Virus record (IMG/VR): IMGVR_UViG_3300042937_000528
Location: 1-64,000 of that record
Strand: one strand, 5' to 3'
Source of the DNA: a virus
DNA: 64,000 nt
This document shows positions 25,592 through 36,800 of this stretch, piece after piece (the stretch's first letter is position 1; every line of letters starts with the position of its first letter). Position numbers and translations under genes: made by a program. The notes beneath the pieces are model-generated. The model had not been told where the DNA came from and did no database searches. It saw only the letters and a list, made by a program, of their open reading frames with translations.

Positions 25592-25616
25592 ATTTAATAA
25601 AAAATAAAGGTGCTTC

Positions 25617-25623
25617 TATTTAT
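25617..25623 (+). promoter_or_regulatory. TATTTAT putative late promoter element
   Basis: CTTCTATTTATAGATG, 15 nt before the ATG at 25639. Confidence 0.6.
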
Positions 25624-25638
25624 AGATGATACAACAAC

Positions 25639-28600
25639 ATGCCAAGTCGTTTAACTTTTAGTGCTACGAAATTAAAAAGGGATGAGTTACTTTTAAGAAA
25701 CTTAAGACCTTACAATAAACCAGGTGTTTATACACCTGTAGGTAGCCCTGGTGTTAATGAATATATCAGAAGTGATTATTCAGTTATTGATTCCCCTGAC
25801 GCATTAATTGATAGTGACCCATTTGCAGATAAATTATATACTAATAATGTGTTTGGACCTTTGGGTGGATACAACAAAGACATTAGTGGTTTAATTAATA
25901 CACAACAAACATTATCAAATCAAGGTCCTTATACTCAAACACCACCATATACCGAAGCGTTACAATTGTATTCAGTATCGTTTCAAAAAAGACAATACAT
26001 TAAGAATGTTTATTCGCCAGGAAACCAATACACCTATTATGACATGGGTGATGTTATTAAGGTACAGAAAAACGCCACTTATTGGGACCCACCGAGTTTT
26101 AGACCATCATCATATTCACCATATTCTGTTCTATTAGAAAAAGACCCCTTAGGTGATAATGGTCCTGCTAGTGATGACTCACAACTTGCTCAAATGGGGG
26201 TTAAAGGGGCAAGACAAGCTTTCCAATATAGAGTTGACCAAAATGTTAGAACACAAACATTAGGTAGAGTTAATATATTAAATGGTGTTCAAGACCCCGT
26301 TAATTTATCTTTAATTTTAGCAGGTAAAAAACCGTTAATTTATAGAGATTGGAAAATTACATCAGGTGGTGGAAATATTATATCGCAAGGACAAGATATA
26401 GTCCAACGTATCGCTGGATTTACATTACCATTTTCTCCAATACCGGGAAGTTATTACGAAGCCCGTGATATCAACTCAACCCAATCGGCAATTAAGGCGG
26501 CTGGAAATGGAAAACGTGGTGGGTTATTTGGATTATTTGGTTCAAGACCAACATCACCATCACAAGTATTTTTAGATTATACAGGTTCAGGTCAAAGAGC
26601 TCAATTGACTCAGAACTTAGATATGAACAGATTCCGTCCACAATACAATACGGGTGGAACAGGAATTTTATCGGCCCTTGGAAATGCTATTACAGGGGCA
26701 ATTGCTAACAACGCCAGTCAAGGAACTTATTATGTAGGTAGTCCTGAAAGGGAACCTGGATATTTAACATCACCTCCTGGCCAAGTACCTATTGACCCAT
26801 TCGGAGCTCAAGTATTGGCACCTGTTTATGGTCCTGATGTTTTAGGAAAAGAATATGAAGGTGTTGATAAAGATTTTAAATTTGGTTTAGCGGGTAAACC
26901 ATTTGTTGATGACGGTAGTATTGTTGGTGGTTTTAGTTGGGTAAGTCAAAAATGGGCACCAAACGCTGGTAGGTATCAAAAACCTGGTGGAGATTACGGA
27001 ACACAAGACCCGGCATATCCATCAATATCAAATCAATTTACATCAACTGAATCAGTAAACTATGAATTCAAACCAGGTTCAATTTTAGATGACACTCAAA
27101 GATTAATTGATTCACAACCAAATTCAGGAGCCAGATTTGGACACGTAGGTAACGCAATTAGCCAAACATCAAAAGTTTTCTTTGATGGTTATAAAGAAAT
27201 TACAAAAGGTTCTCAGATTGTTAGATATTCTGATGGACAAGCCAATGTGGGTATTGAATATTGTCGTGTTTTTACCAAAGATACACCATATTATACTTTT
27301 AACAATTTACAAAAGAAAGACGGAAATATTCGTAAGTTTTCATATTCCGTAATGGACTCTACATTTAACATTAATATTGCACCTGAAAAAGGGGGTGATA
27401 GTGTTGTTAATGGTAGGGTTAAGAAATACATGTTCTCAATTGAGAACTTGGCTTGGAGAACAGGATATAGAGCTGGATATAGAGTTGACGATTTACCGGC
27501 TTGTGAAAAAGGACCTAACGGTGGTAGAGTAATGTGGTTTCCACCATATGATTTATCATTTACTGAGGATACAAGACCATCATTTAACGAAACTACTTTC
27601 TTAGGTAGACCCGAACCAATTTATACCTATAAAAACACTTCTCGTAGTGGTACATTGAAATGGAAGATGATTGTTGACCATCCATCAATTTTGAATCTTA
27701 TTGTTAATAAGGTGTTAGCAAATGAAGGTGATAGACAAAAAGTGGATTCTATTGTTGATTCGTTTTTTGCTGGTTGTAAAAAATATGATTTATATGAACT
27801 TGCTAAAATTTATAATACAGTTCCATTAACCGATTTACAAGCTTGGCAAGAAATAATTACCAATCCAAACGCAACTAACACAAATATTGTTGACGCTTCA
27901 AGAGCAACCAATACAGTACCTACAAACTCATTACAAGATGGGGGAACAACAGATGATGCCACAGGAAACCCAACATTAAACGAATATAATGGTTTTGGGT
28001 TTTATTTTGACAATGACATACCAAGCCCAACATCGGTGGCTTTCCAAACAACATATGCTAATTATACATCAGCATCTAATAAACAAGTATATAATAACAA
28101 CTCAAAAGACAAACAAGTTACAACTCAATTTTTTGATGGTGTTATTGAAGAAAACTATACAAGATTAAAAGAAATGGCTCAAAAAATGTATAATATTTTG
28201 AGTCAAAAACAAGCTTCTAGTATTTTAGTTACTTTGGAGGCAAGTGCATCACCATCGTCATCTATTGATTATAATGATAAGTTGTCTGTTAGAAGAGGTG
28301 AATCTGTGGTTGAATTCTTTAAGACTTATAGTTTTGGTGCAAATAATAATTCGTTAGGTCAATTTATTGGTTCAACATTAGTATTCAATACTATTGCAAA
28401 AGGAGAAGTTGCAAGTGTAACCCCAAGAGGTAAACAAAGTTACAGTACTTACGATTGTAAAGACGAAGCTCTTAATACTGAAAAGTATACAACAAGAGCA
28501 ATGGCTTGTAGAACTGTATTATTAAAAAATGTTGAAATTAAACCAATTGAAAAGAACTCAGAACCAAGCTCAACAGCCACTGAAAATAGTGCTGCAAACA

Positions 28601-30498
28601 ACGCCGCTGGAAAACCAAACACAGGACAAAAACCAGGTCAAACCAATACTGTTGTAAATCAACAACCACAAAAAGATTTATATAAAGGAGCTTCTAAAAA
28701 ACTATTAAGATACTTGTTAAATGAGTGTGATTATTTTGAAGTTTTAAAGGCGGAAAATCCATTTATTTATGATTCAATTAAAGAAAAAATAAAATATTTC
28801 CAACCAGCGTTTCACTCAACAACACCTGAAGGATTAAACTCACGTTTAACTTTCTTACAACAATGTATGAGACCTGGTGAAACAATTCCAACTATTGGAA
28901 CCAATGGTGAAAAACTTTATAATGATGCGTTAAACACATCATTTGGGGCACCACCAATTATGGTTTTACGTATTGGTGATTTTTATAATACCAAAATTGT
29001 TCCAACATCTTTAAGTTTTTCATACGATAAGACATTTGATATGAACCCTGAAGGTATCGGTTTCCAACCTATGATTGTTGATGTCAATTTAAGTTTTAAT
29101 TTTGTTGGTGGGTCAGGATTGGCAGCACCAATTGACACATTACAAAATGCATTATCATTCAACTATTACGCTAATACTGAGATGTATGATGAAAGAGCCG
29201 AAGCAACTGAAGATACAAGTAAACTTGATAAACAAATTATCCAAGCCTTAACTCAAAATCCACCAACTGTTGGTGTTGCCAACATTCAAAATGATAAAAC
29301 AAATGATGGTGGAAATACTATTGGTGTTTCAACATTTACAGGTTTAACGGATAGTGGACAAACAGGAACTATTGAATATGCAACATTTACCAACAAATTT
29401 GTTGATAAAACTAAAGCGTATTATAATGGTGTTATGAATACCATGAATAGTGCGTTATTAAACTATAATTATGGTATGTTGGCAATATTAAATTATGGTG
29501 GTGATAACCAAGGATATAATACGGGTTCGTTTAATTCTTCAACACCAACAGATACCGCAATTTATGGTAAACCAATTAATACCCAAAAATATGTTGACGA
29601 AGCATTTAAAGCATTGTTAAAAGATGTTGACGATGATAACTTACCAATATTCACATCAGGTGAATTTACAAAATCTGTAATTACAACAGCTCAAAAAAGA
29701 TTGTTCAAGAAAAACTATTCAAATTTTGTTAAAACTTACAGAAGTAGTTTTTTAAATACAATTACCTCTGATGTAAATACTTTAACAGAACTACAACAAG
29801 ATTATGTTTATAATGTTGATAGAATGAATTTTGTTGCTAGTGGAACTACAACAGGACATGACGGTAAATTAAATGATAAAAATATTGCAATTATTTATAT
29901 AACAACGGGTCAAACAGAAACTGTTAATGGAACTCCAATAGATACTTTAACATCCCTTAGAAATGATTATACTTCTATAGCAACTAATAACAATCAATTT
30001 TTAACTGATTTAACCGCAGCACAATTATATGTAACTAGTTCCTATAAACCAAATGAACCTGGCGTTTTTACACCACCAACAGGATATGAATTTTTATCAA
30101 CACCAGAAAAAACAAGAGAATATTTACTAATGTCGAGAGCCTTAACAATTGAATCTATAAAAGATAATTTTTTAAACGCATTACAAGAAGGTTTAGATGT
30201 TTATACAAAATTTGCGGTTGAATCATATTATTTTTCAGGTCCAAATTCTTTATATGTAGAATGGCCAAAATTAAATCAAACAGGCCTTGCTTTAATGACA
30301 ACATTTCAAACAAATAGTACTGGTAAAAATTATGTTGATTATACACCACCATTTGGTACAACACAAAAAAGAGTTGTTGATTTTAGTGAAGATAGTGCAG
30401 CATCTGAAGACCTTAAAAAACAATTACAAAATCTTTACGCAAATAAAAACGATAGTTCAAGCATAAACCCATATAACTTCAAGAAAAAATTTAATTAA
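25639..30498 (+). CDS. Giant baseplate/hub protein with OmpA-like module
   Basis: 1619 residues. The central part has KYMFSIENLAWRTGYRAGYR, GPNGGRVMWFPPYDLSF and GRPEPIYTYKNTSRSGTLKW, a block I associate with baseplate proteins of large myoviruses. Near residues 840-970 is an OmpA/MotB-like stretch: ILVTLEASASPSS, then YNDKLSVRRGESVVEFF, ending MACRTVLLKNVEI. Later VLRIGDFYNTKIVPTSLSFS and GIGFQPMIVDVNLSFNFVGG resemble tube-like or hub domains. OmpA-like modules bind peptidoglycan in bacteria. It starts a block with gp53 and another giant gene, linked by overlapping start/stop codons. Confidence 0.75.
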   Translation: MPSRLTFSATKLKRDELLLRNLRPYNKPGVYTPVGSPGVNEYIRSDYSVIDSPDALIDSDPFADKLYTNNVFGPLGGYNKDISGLINTQQTLSNQGPYTQTPPYTEALQLYSVSFQKRQYIKNVYSPGNQYTYYDMGDVIKVQKNATYWDPPSFRPSSYSPYSVLLEKDPLGDNGPASDDSQLAQMGVKGARQAFQYRVDQNVRTQTLGRVNILNGVQDPVNLSLILAGKKPLIYRDWKITSGGGNIISQGQDIVQRIAGFTLPFSPIPGSYYEARDINSTQSAIKAAGNGKRGGLFGLFGSRPTSPSQVFLDYTGSGQRAQLTQNLDMNRFRPQYNTGGTGILSALGNAITGAIANNASQGTYYVGSPEREPGYLTSPPGQVPIDPFGAQVLAPVYGPDVLGKEYEGVDKDFKFGLAGKPFVDDGSIVGGFSWVSQKWAPNAGRYQKPGGDYGTQDPAYPSISNQFTSTESVNYEFKPGSILDDTQRLIDSQPNSGARFGHVGNAISQTSKVFFDGYKEITKGSQIVRYSDGQANVGIEYCRVFTKDTPYYTFNNLQKKDGNIRKFSYSVMDSTFNINIAPEKGGDSVVNGRVKKYMFSIENLAWRTGYRAGYRVDDLPACEKGPNGGRVMWFPPYDLSFTEDTRPSFNETTFLGRPEPIYTYKNTSRSGTLKWKMIVDHPSILNLIVNKVLANEGDRQKVDSIVDSFFAGCKKYDLYELAKIYNTVPLTDLQAWQEIITNPNATNTNIVDASRATNTVPTNSLQDGGTTDDATGNPTLNEYNGFGFYFDNDIPSPTSVAFQTTYANYTSASNKQVYNNNSKDKQVTTQFFDGVIEENYTRLKEMAQKMYNILSQKQASSILVTLEASASPSSSIDYNDKLSVRRGESVVEFFKTYSFGANNNSLGQFIGSTLVFNTIAKGEVASVTPRGKQSYSTYDCKDEALNTEKYTTRAMACRTVLLKNVEIKPIEKNSEPSSTATENSAANNAAGKPNTGQKPGQTNTVVNQQPQKDLYKGASKKLLRYLLNECDYFEVLKAENPFIYDSIKEKIKYFQPAFHSTTPEGLNSRLTFLQQCMRPGETIPTIGTNGEKLYNDALNTSFGAPPIMVLRIGDFYNTKIVPTSLSFSYDKTFDMNPEGIGFQPMIVDVNLSFNFVGGSGLAAPIDTLQNALSFNYYANTEMYDERAEATEDTSKLDKQIIQALTQNPPTVGVANIQNDKTNDGGNTIGVSTFTGLTDSGQTGTIEYATFTNKFVDKTKAYYNGVMNTMNSALLNYNYGMLAILNYGGDNQGYNTGSFNSSTPTDTAIYGKPINTQKYVDEAFKALLKDVDDDNLPIFTSGEFTKSVITTAQKRLFKKNYSNFVKTYRSSFLNTITSDVNTLTELQQDYVYNVDRMNFVASGTTTGHDGKLNDKNIAIIYITTGQTETVNGTPIDTLTSLRNDYTSIATNNNQFLTDLTAAQLYVTSSYKPNEPGVFTPPTGYEFLSTPEKTREYLLMSRALTIESIKDNFLNALQEGLDVYTKFAVESYYFSGPNSLYVEWPKLNQTGLALMTTFQTNSTGKNYVDYTPPFGTTQKRVVDFSEDSAASEDLKKQLQNLYANKNDSSSINPYNFKKKFN

Positions 30499-30818
30499 TG
30501 GATGCTTATTATAACCGATACCAACCATTTTTGATTAATGGTGAACAAACAGTAGTTCCATTTATTCCACTACAGTCAAAGTCATCAGACCAAAGATACA
30601 TCTACAGAACAGGGTTTAGTAGGTTAGATAAAGTATCTCAACAATATTACGGAACACCTTTTTTTGGTTGGTTAATATTACAAGGTAATCCTGAATATGG
30701 TGGGTTGGAATGGAATATTCCAAATAATGCAATATTGACAATCCCATATCCACTTATATCTTCATTACAAGATTATAAAAATGGTTTAGATAACTATTTC
30801 TTCTATTATGGCAGATAA
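30498..30818 (+). CDS. 53: Baseplate wedge protein, gp53-like with LysM-like fold
   Basis: 106 residues. The core LDKVSQQYYGTPFFGWLILQ, then GNPEYGGLEWNIPNNAILTIPYP, is the LysM-like repeat seen in gp53-type wedge proteins: start helix, Tyr-Tyr-Gly, Trp-Leu-Ile, closing Ile-Pro. It is shorter than T4 gp53 (196). It is coupled to the previous gene by TAATG and overlaps the next start by 11 nt. Confidence 0.75.
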   Translation: MDAYYNRYQPFLINGEQTVVPFIPLQSKSSDQRYIYRTGFSRLDKVSQQYYGTPFFGWLILQGNPEYGGLEWNIPNNAILTIPYPLISSLQDYKNGLDNYFFYYGR

Positions 30819-33800
30819 TTTTGGTACAACGGACAATATCTACATTGAATCCGATTATGATAACATATTTTTAATTGACCCAAACAAGGTTGAAAATAGT
30901 CTTGGTCAACCAATGGATAGACCAATCCATCATGAAGACCTTGTTATGTATGCAAACTTGGAAGCAAAAATGTTACCAAGAACAAAATTAGCCGTTGGTT
31001 CCGCACTAACAGATGCTGTACAAACAACACCAATTGCTTCTATTAATTTTTTAAGACCTGGTGGGAAAACAACACTAAATAACAATTATCTAAATGAAAT
31101 TACGGGTTTAAATACTGTTGATGGTAAAGGTACTAATCAACCAAGTAAAACCAATGTACAACAACAAAACAAAAGTGATGATTTTTATATTAAACAAAAC
31201 ACAATTAACAGTGAAGACACTGGTTTATTAGGTATTGAAAGTATAAGAGTTAAGAATACAAGAAGTTTAACACCAACTGTTGAAATTGTGTTGATTGATG
31301 TTCAAGGTAGAGCCTTATTTGAAAAAGGTGAAAATTCTGAATACGCTTGTTTTTTTAATTTACCATATCCAACATTTTATTTAACATTAAAAGGGTTTTA
31401 TGGTAAAGCAATAAGATACCAACTTATTTTAACAAACTTTTCAGCTGCGTTTGAGGGTAATACGGGAAACTACAGAATTAATTTAAAATTTTATTCTTAC
31501 AAATATACAATTTTAGCAGAAACACAAGTTGGTGCTTTGTTTGCAGTACCATTCATGTATACAACGGATTATAGAATTAATAACACCGCTCCTAATTCGC
31601 CTGGTGTAAACGCCGCTCAAGTATCTAACGGAAATCCTGATGTTACAACATCTTCTGTGAGGGTAACGAAGGGTGGACAAACCATTAGAGATGTATACAA
31701 ACGATACAAAGCTTTGGGTTTAATTTCTCCAAACCTTCCAGAACTTTCATTTCCTGAATTAAAAGCAAGGTTAGAAGCGTTAGAAAAAAACTTACAACAA
31801 AGTTTTGGACAAACTGATTTTACACCACTTTCTGATTGTGATACATATTTTAAATTATTAACAAGTCTAAGAGATAATGTGTTATCACCTAATGATGACA
31901 CAAGTTGGTTTAAAAAATACATTGACCAAGAAAAAATATTTGTATTAAAACCTAGTGCTGTTGGTGGTAAGAATGGTGTACTTACTTACATTTATAATAA
32001 TAACACTAGAGCTAGTTTACAATTACAAGTTAATGCATATTCCCAATTAAAACAATTAGTAGATGGGTATAAAGTTGATTTAGCTAAAAATAAAACACTA
32101 AGTGACCCTGGAACATTTACAATTGATGGTAAAAAACAAACATCAAAGGTAACTAAAATTAATAATTTAAACATACAACCAACAATTGTACCATCTGCAA
32201 TACAACCACCATATGTTGCGACAGGTTTTTCTGTTGGAGAAATTAGGGGACTTCTTAGTTCTAACAGAGTCGTAAATAATTTAGTTAATTCTAGTTCTGA
32301 TTTAGTTGGTTCGGATTCTGTTAGAAAAAGTTTAACTGATTTTAATATTGATTGGGCGGAAACATTTAAAATTAGATACAAAAGAGAGGCTCTTTCTCCT
32401 GAAGAAATTAATGAATTAGCAATTAAAGAATCAATATTTTTTCAACCATTTCCTGATAATACTGACGGTACTAGTATTCCACCAACGTATAATTTTGTTT
32501 TTGATGGACCTGGCAATTTTTCAGATATTATAGACAAAACATTTGAAGATTTATCTGGTCAAAAAGAAAAAATTGTTCTCGCTTTAAATGAATTTTTATC
32601 CAAAAAAATTGAAGGTAACGATGGTTTAGGATTTAAACCAACCATGAGAAATATTATGGCAATGATATTTGCGTCTGTTGAAGCTTTTTATAGATTAATG
32701 GATGATGTTCATAGTCAAGCTTGGAGTCAAAGGTTAAACCCAATCAGAAAAAATGCGGTGTTTGATAATACAAAATCTTCTGTTAGTACAGACAGTAAAA
32801 ACTTAGTACAACAAACCGACCAAAACGCTTTAAAAGATATTCCCGTATATCCTTGGCCACAATATTTTGTTGAAACAAACAATGCTGATGGTGAAAGATT
32901 TGAGTTAAGGTATCCTGGTGACCCATCAGAAATATCAAGAACAAGAGGAAACAATTATGAAGTTTGGCCTGAAGTTCAATTTGTTGAAGAATATATGAAA
33001 GGATTGGCTCAAAGAGCTAGTATTGATTTGGGTCCAAATGGTAGTAATAATGAAGCCAATGTTATAAGTAGAATTACTGTAAACGGTATTGAATTCCCAA
33101 CAACAAATATACCGTATAGTGATTATGATAGTGTTAAATTTATTTATGAAATTTACGAAAGAGTGTTATTAGCGTCATATTGGGATAGATTATCCACATC
33201 AGGTGCAAAACAATTATCAATATATAACACATTGTCTGATTTAGAAGTTTCAAATATAAGAACAGCTCTTAACTCAACAAGTCCAAGCTTAACTAAAATA
33301 TTAAAAAACTTTGCTTTAACACCACAAAACTTCCCATTAATTCTTAGAAGTATTTCAAATGATGGGACGGGTTCTAGTTGGCAACAATTTATTAGAGGTG
33401 AATTTACTTCTGAGTATTTAAGAACAATTACGGAAAATGATTATGCGATTTTAAATGATTCGTTTATTAAATCAAAACCAACTACAAATAAGAATGTTCA
33501 GTCGTTAACAAATTTATCAAACTATATTAAATCAACATCATCAACACAAACAAACATAATGGATGTATATCCATTTGTTATTACTGATTGGCAAAATGAA
33601 AACTTAGCTGGTGTAAAAACATCTAAAGGTAATGTTTTTGATACCACAAAAAGTTTATTTTTAAATGATACCCAAAGATATATCACCAATTATGAAAGTG
33701 CTGATAGTTTAAACAACAATAGACCTTTTGTTAATAATTGTTTCCTTCAAACATTATCAACACCCAAACCAATATTATCCGTTGGTGGGTCGGGAAATAT

Positions 33801-36800
33801 TACAGGAACTCCACCAACAGGAACTTTAGCCGCCTTTAACCAATTTTATAAAGACAGACGTTTAAATAATAGTTTCTTAGTAACTGAAGGACCAATAAAT
33901 TACCAAGCCAAAACTGGAAACGTTGATGCCTTACAAACAACATCAATGTTGAATACCCCCTTCTTTATTAATGCCTTACAAGATGGTATTAATAAAGATA
34001 GAAACAATACAAATACAACACCATATGTTTTACCAGCATATTTGTTTTTAAATTCATTACCACTTGCTACATTAAGAGAGAAATATAAAAACATTACAAC
34101 AGAAGATTCTACACCTTTAGATTATATATTTACTACTTTAACAAAATTTGGTGGTGTACATAAATTACCATATTCTTGGATTATAAAATATGGTTCTATT
34201 TGGCACCGTTACAAAACATATGTTGAAACAAATGTAGATATTTTGGATTCTGTTTGGAAAAATGTGAATGTTGCAAATCTTTATGACCCCGATGGTTCAT
34301 CATTACAGAAACAATATACATTTACATCAATTAATGAAAATTATAATATTGTTGCTCAAGATACCATATCACAACCATCACTAACTTTAAAACAAGTACA
34401 AATGAATCTTGGATTTTATCCAAAGATGATTAATGACACATATTTTTTAGTTACTGGTCAAGAACTGTTAACGGGATATACAGATACAGATATACAAACC
34501 GCAATTAATCAAGGATTAGTTGTGGGGGCTATACCAAATGCTCAAATATCAACACAAAACGGATATAGTTCAACACCAAATCAAGTGTTGAAGTTTAACA
34601 ATTTTTTTACAACATTTGAAACACAAAACTCACCAAAATTCAATTCAAGCCAACAATATAAAACTTTGTTGATGCCAAGTTTTGGTACTACATATAACCA
34701 AGTTATTGGTGAATGTTTTACGGAAACAATAACAGGATTAACACAAACACAAGAAGTTCAAAATAACAAGGCGGTGTTTAATGGTTCTGTTAGAACATTT
34801 TGGGCGGCACCAAATTTTGGATACTTTGAATTATCAAGTATTACAAAACCAAGTCCAAATGAATACATGAAAGAAGTTTATCCAAATTTGGAAATACAGG
34901 ATGTGGTTAAATTTGGCCAGACGTATTCTAAGATTGATGATGTTTTTGGAACGTTTAAAACAGAAATTTTAGATTCGTTTGAAATTGAATTTTTAAATTT
35001 CTGTAAATCGTTTACGGATTTAACATCTGAAGATTTGGCAAACTCAAGTTATGCCAATAGAAACTTTCAAGGATTGATGTCACAAATGTTGTTAGTTCCA
35101 ACAGTTACATTAACAGATACTCCGGACAAATATGTTGTTGATTGTGGAAATGCTCAATTAACACAAGCCAATACGGTAATACAATCTTTTGTGAATTATG
35201 ATATTGTTTTTAAATACGGAAATCCAAGTAATTTTAATAGACGTGTCTTTGGTACATTTACAACTTTGAATACTACAAACTATAATAAAGTTGTTGACCC
35301 TTATCCATATAACGCATATGTTCAAAACAGTGTTCCTGTTACAAACGGAGCTGTAACACAAATAACCTTAGCACAGTCAAAAGCGGCATATCCAAACGCT
35401 TGGATTGCTATGGAAACGTATATTGGATTTGCAACAACAACAGGATTAACATACTCAAATTCAGGAAGTTATTATACTGACTTTTTCCCAACATTAAACG
35501 TAGAGTTTACTGAAGGAAATGTTAAAAACTTTGCACCACTTATCAAAATTTTTGGAACTCAAAAATCATTAAATAATGGTGTATATACAAGGGCGGATTT
35601 TACAACGGCAATAAATGATTTTTATACAAATAATGATGAGTATCTGAATTATGTTTTGGGTCAATTAATGTTTACGTTACAAAAAGAATTACCTGATTAT
35701 ACACAGACAACTGAAAAACCAATATTATCTGCAATTGACGGTATGCAACCCAAAATAGAACTTTGGGAAACATTTAAATCTTTTAACGACAAGTGGATTG
35801 CTGGAAGTGAATTTAAAGATAGAACATTATATCAAGATGTTATGTTTTTAGATAGGGCGAATAGAGATATTGGAGATAAAGTATTAGTTGATGTTTTTAA
35901 ATTAAAAGATTTCTTTTCAGGAACCACATCACTTGATGCAAGAATTATTGATTTTGTAAGTAGGATTATTGCTGACAACCAATTCCAAATGATGCCATTA
36001 CCGGCATATATGAATTTTTGGGGGGCGGGAGAAATTACTCAAGGAAATGCACCTAGACCTGAAAAATCTAATGATTTGGCAAACTCGTTATTTGGTACTT
36101 TTTTAGATGTTGATTACCGAGAGTCACAACCAAAATTTGTATGTTATTATGCAGGAAAACCAAGTGAGCATTTAGATATGAGAGAAAATGCCGATTACAG
36201 ATGGAGAACGGATGCGTTTGATTTATCAAGAGCTTCAGATAACCCATTAGTTTCAGAACAAAAAAGTACAAAAACAGATTGGGCACAATCAAATAAAGTT
36301 GTTGGATTTAATGTTGATTTTGGAATTAGAAACCAAAGTGTCTTTTATAGTATTCAACTTGACCAAAATAATGCTGCGGCAACAACAGAAGCTAACCGAG
36401 TTATCACTGACATGGGTAACCAAGCTGGTGGTAGAAGAACAAACACTCAAAACGTTAGTTTGTATAATTTATATAAAAATAGAAGTTATGAGTGTAGGGT
36501 GGAGTCAATGGGAAATGCGATGATTCAACCTACAATGTATTTTAACTTAAGAAATGTACCAATGTTTAGAGGACCATATATGATTCAATCTGTTGAACAT
36601 ACAATTAGTGCTGGAGACTTTAAAACATTTTTTAGTGGTGTTAGGATGCCAATTTATTCATTACCATTAATAACAAAACAATTAGTTTCAATTAATGCTA
36701 ATTTATTGGGACAATTAGTTCAGATATTAAAAAGACAAAAAGAAACTGAAGTCGCTTCAACACAACCAACAATAAATGTTATTACTATTGGTAATGGTAT

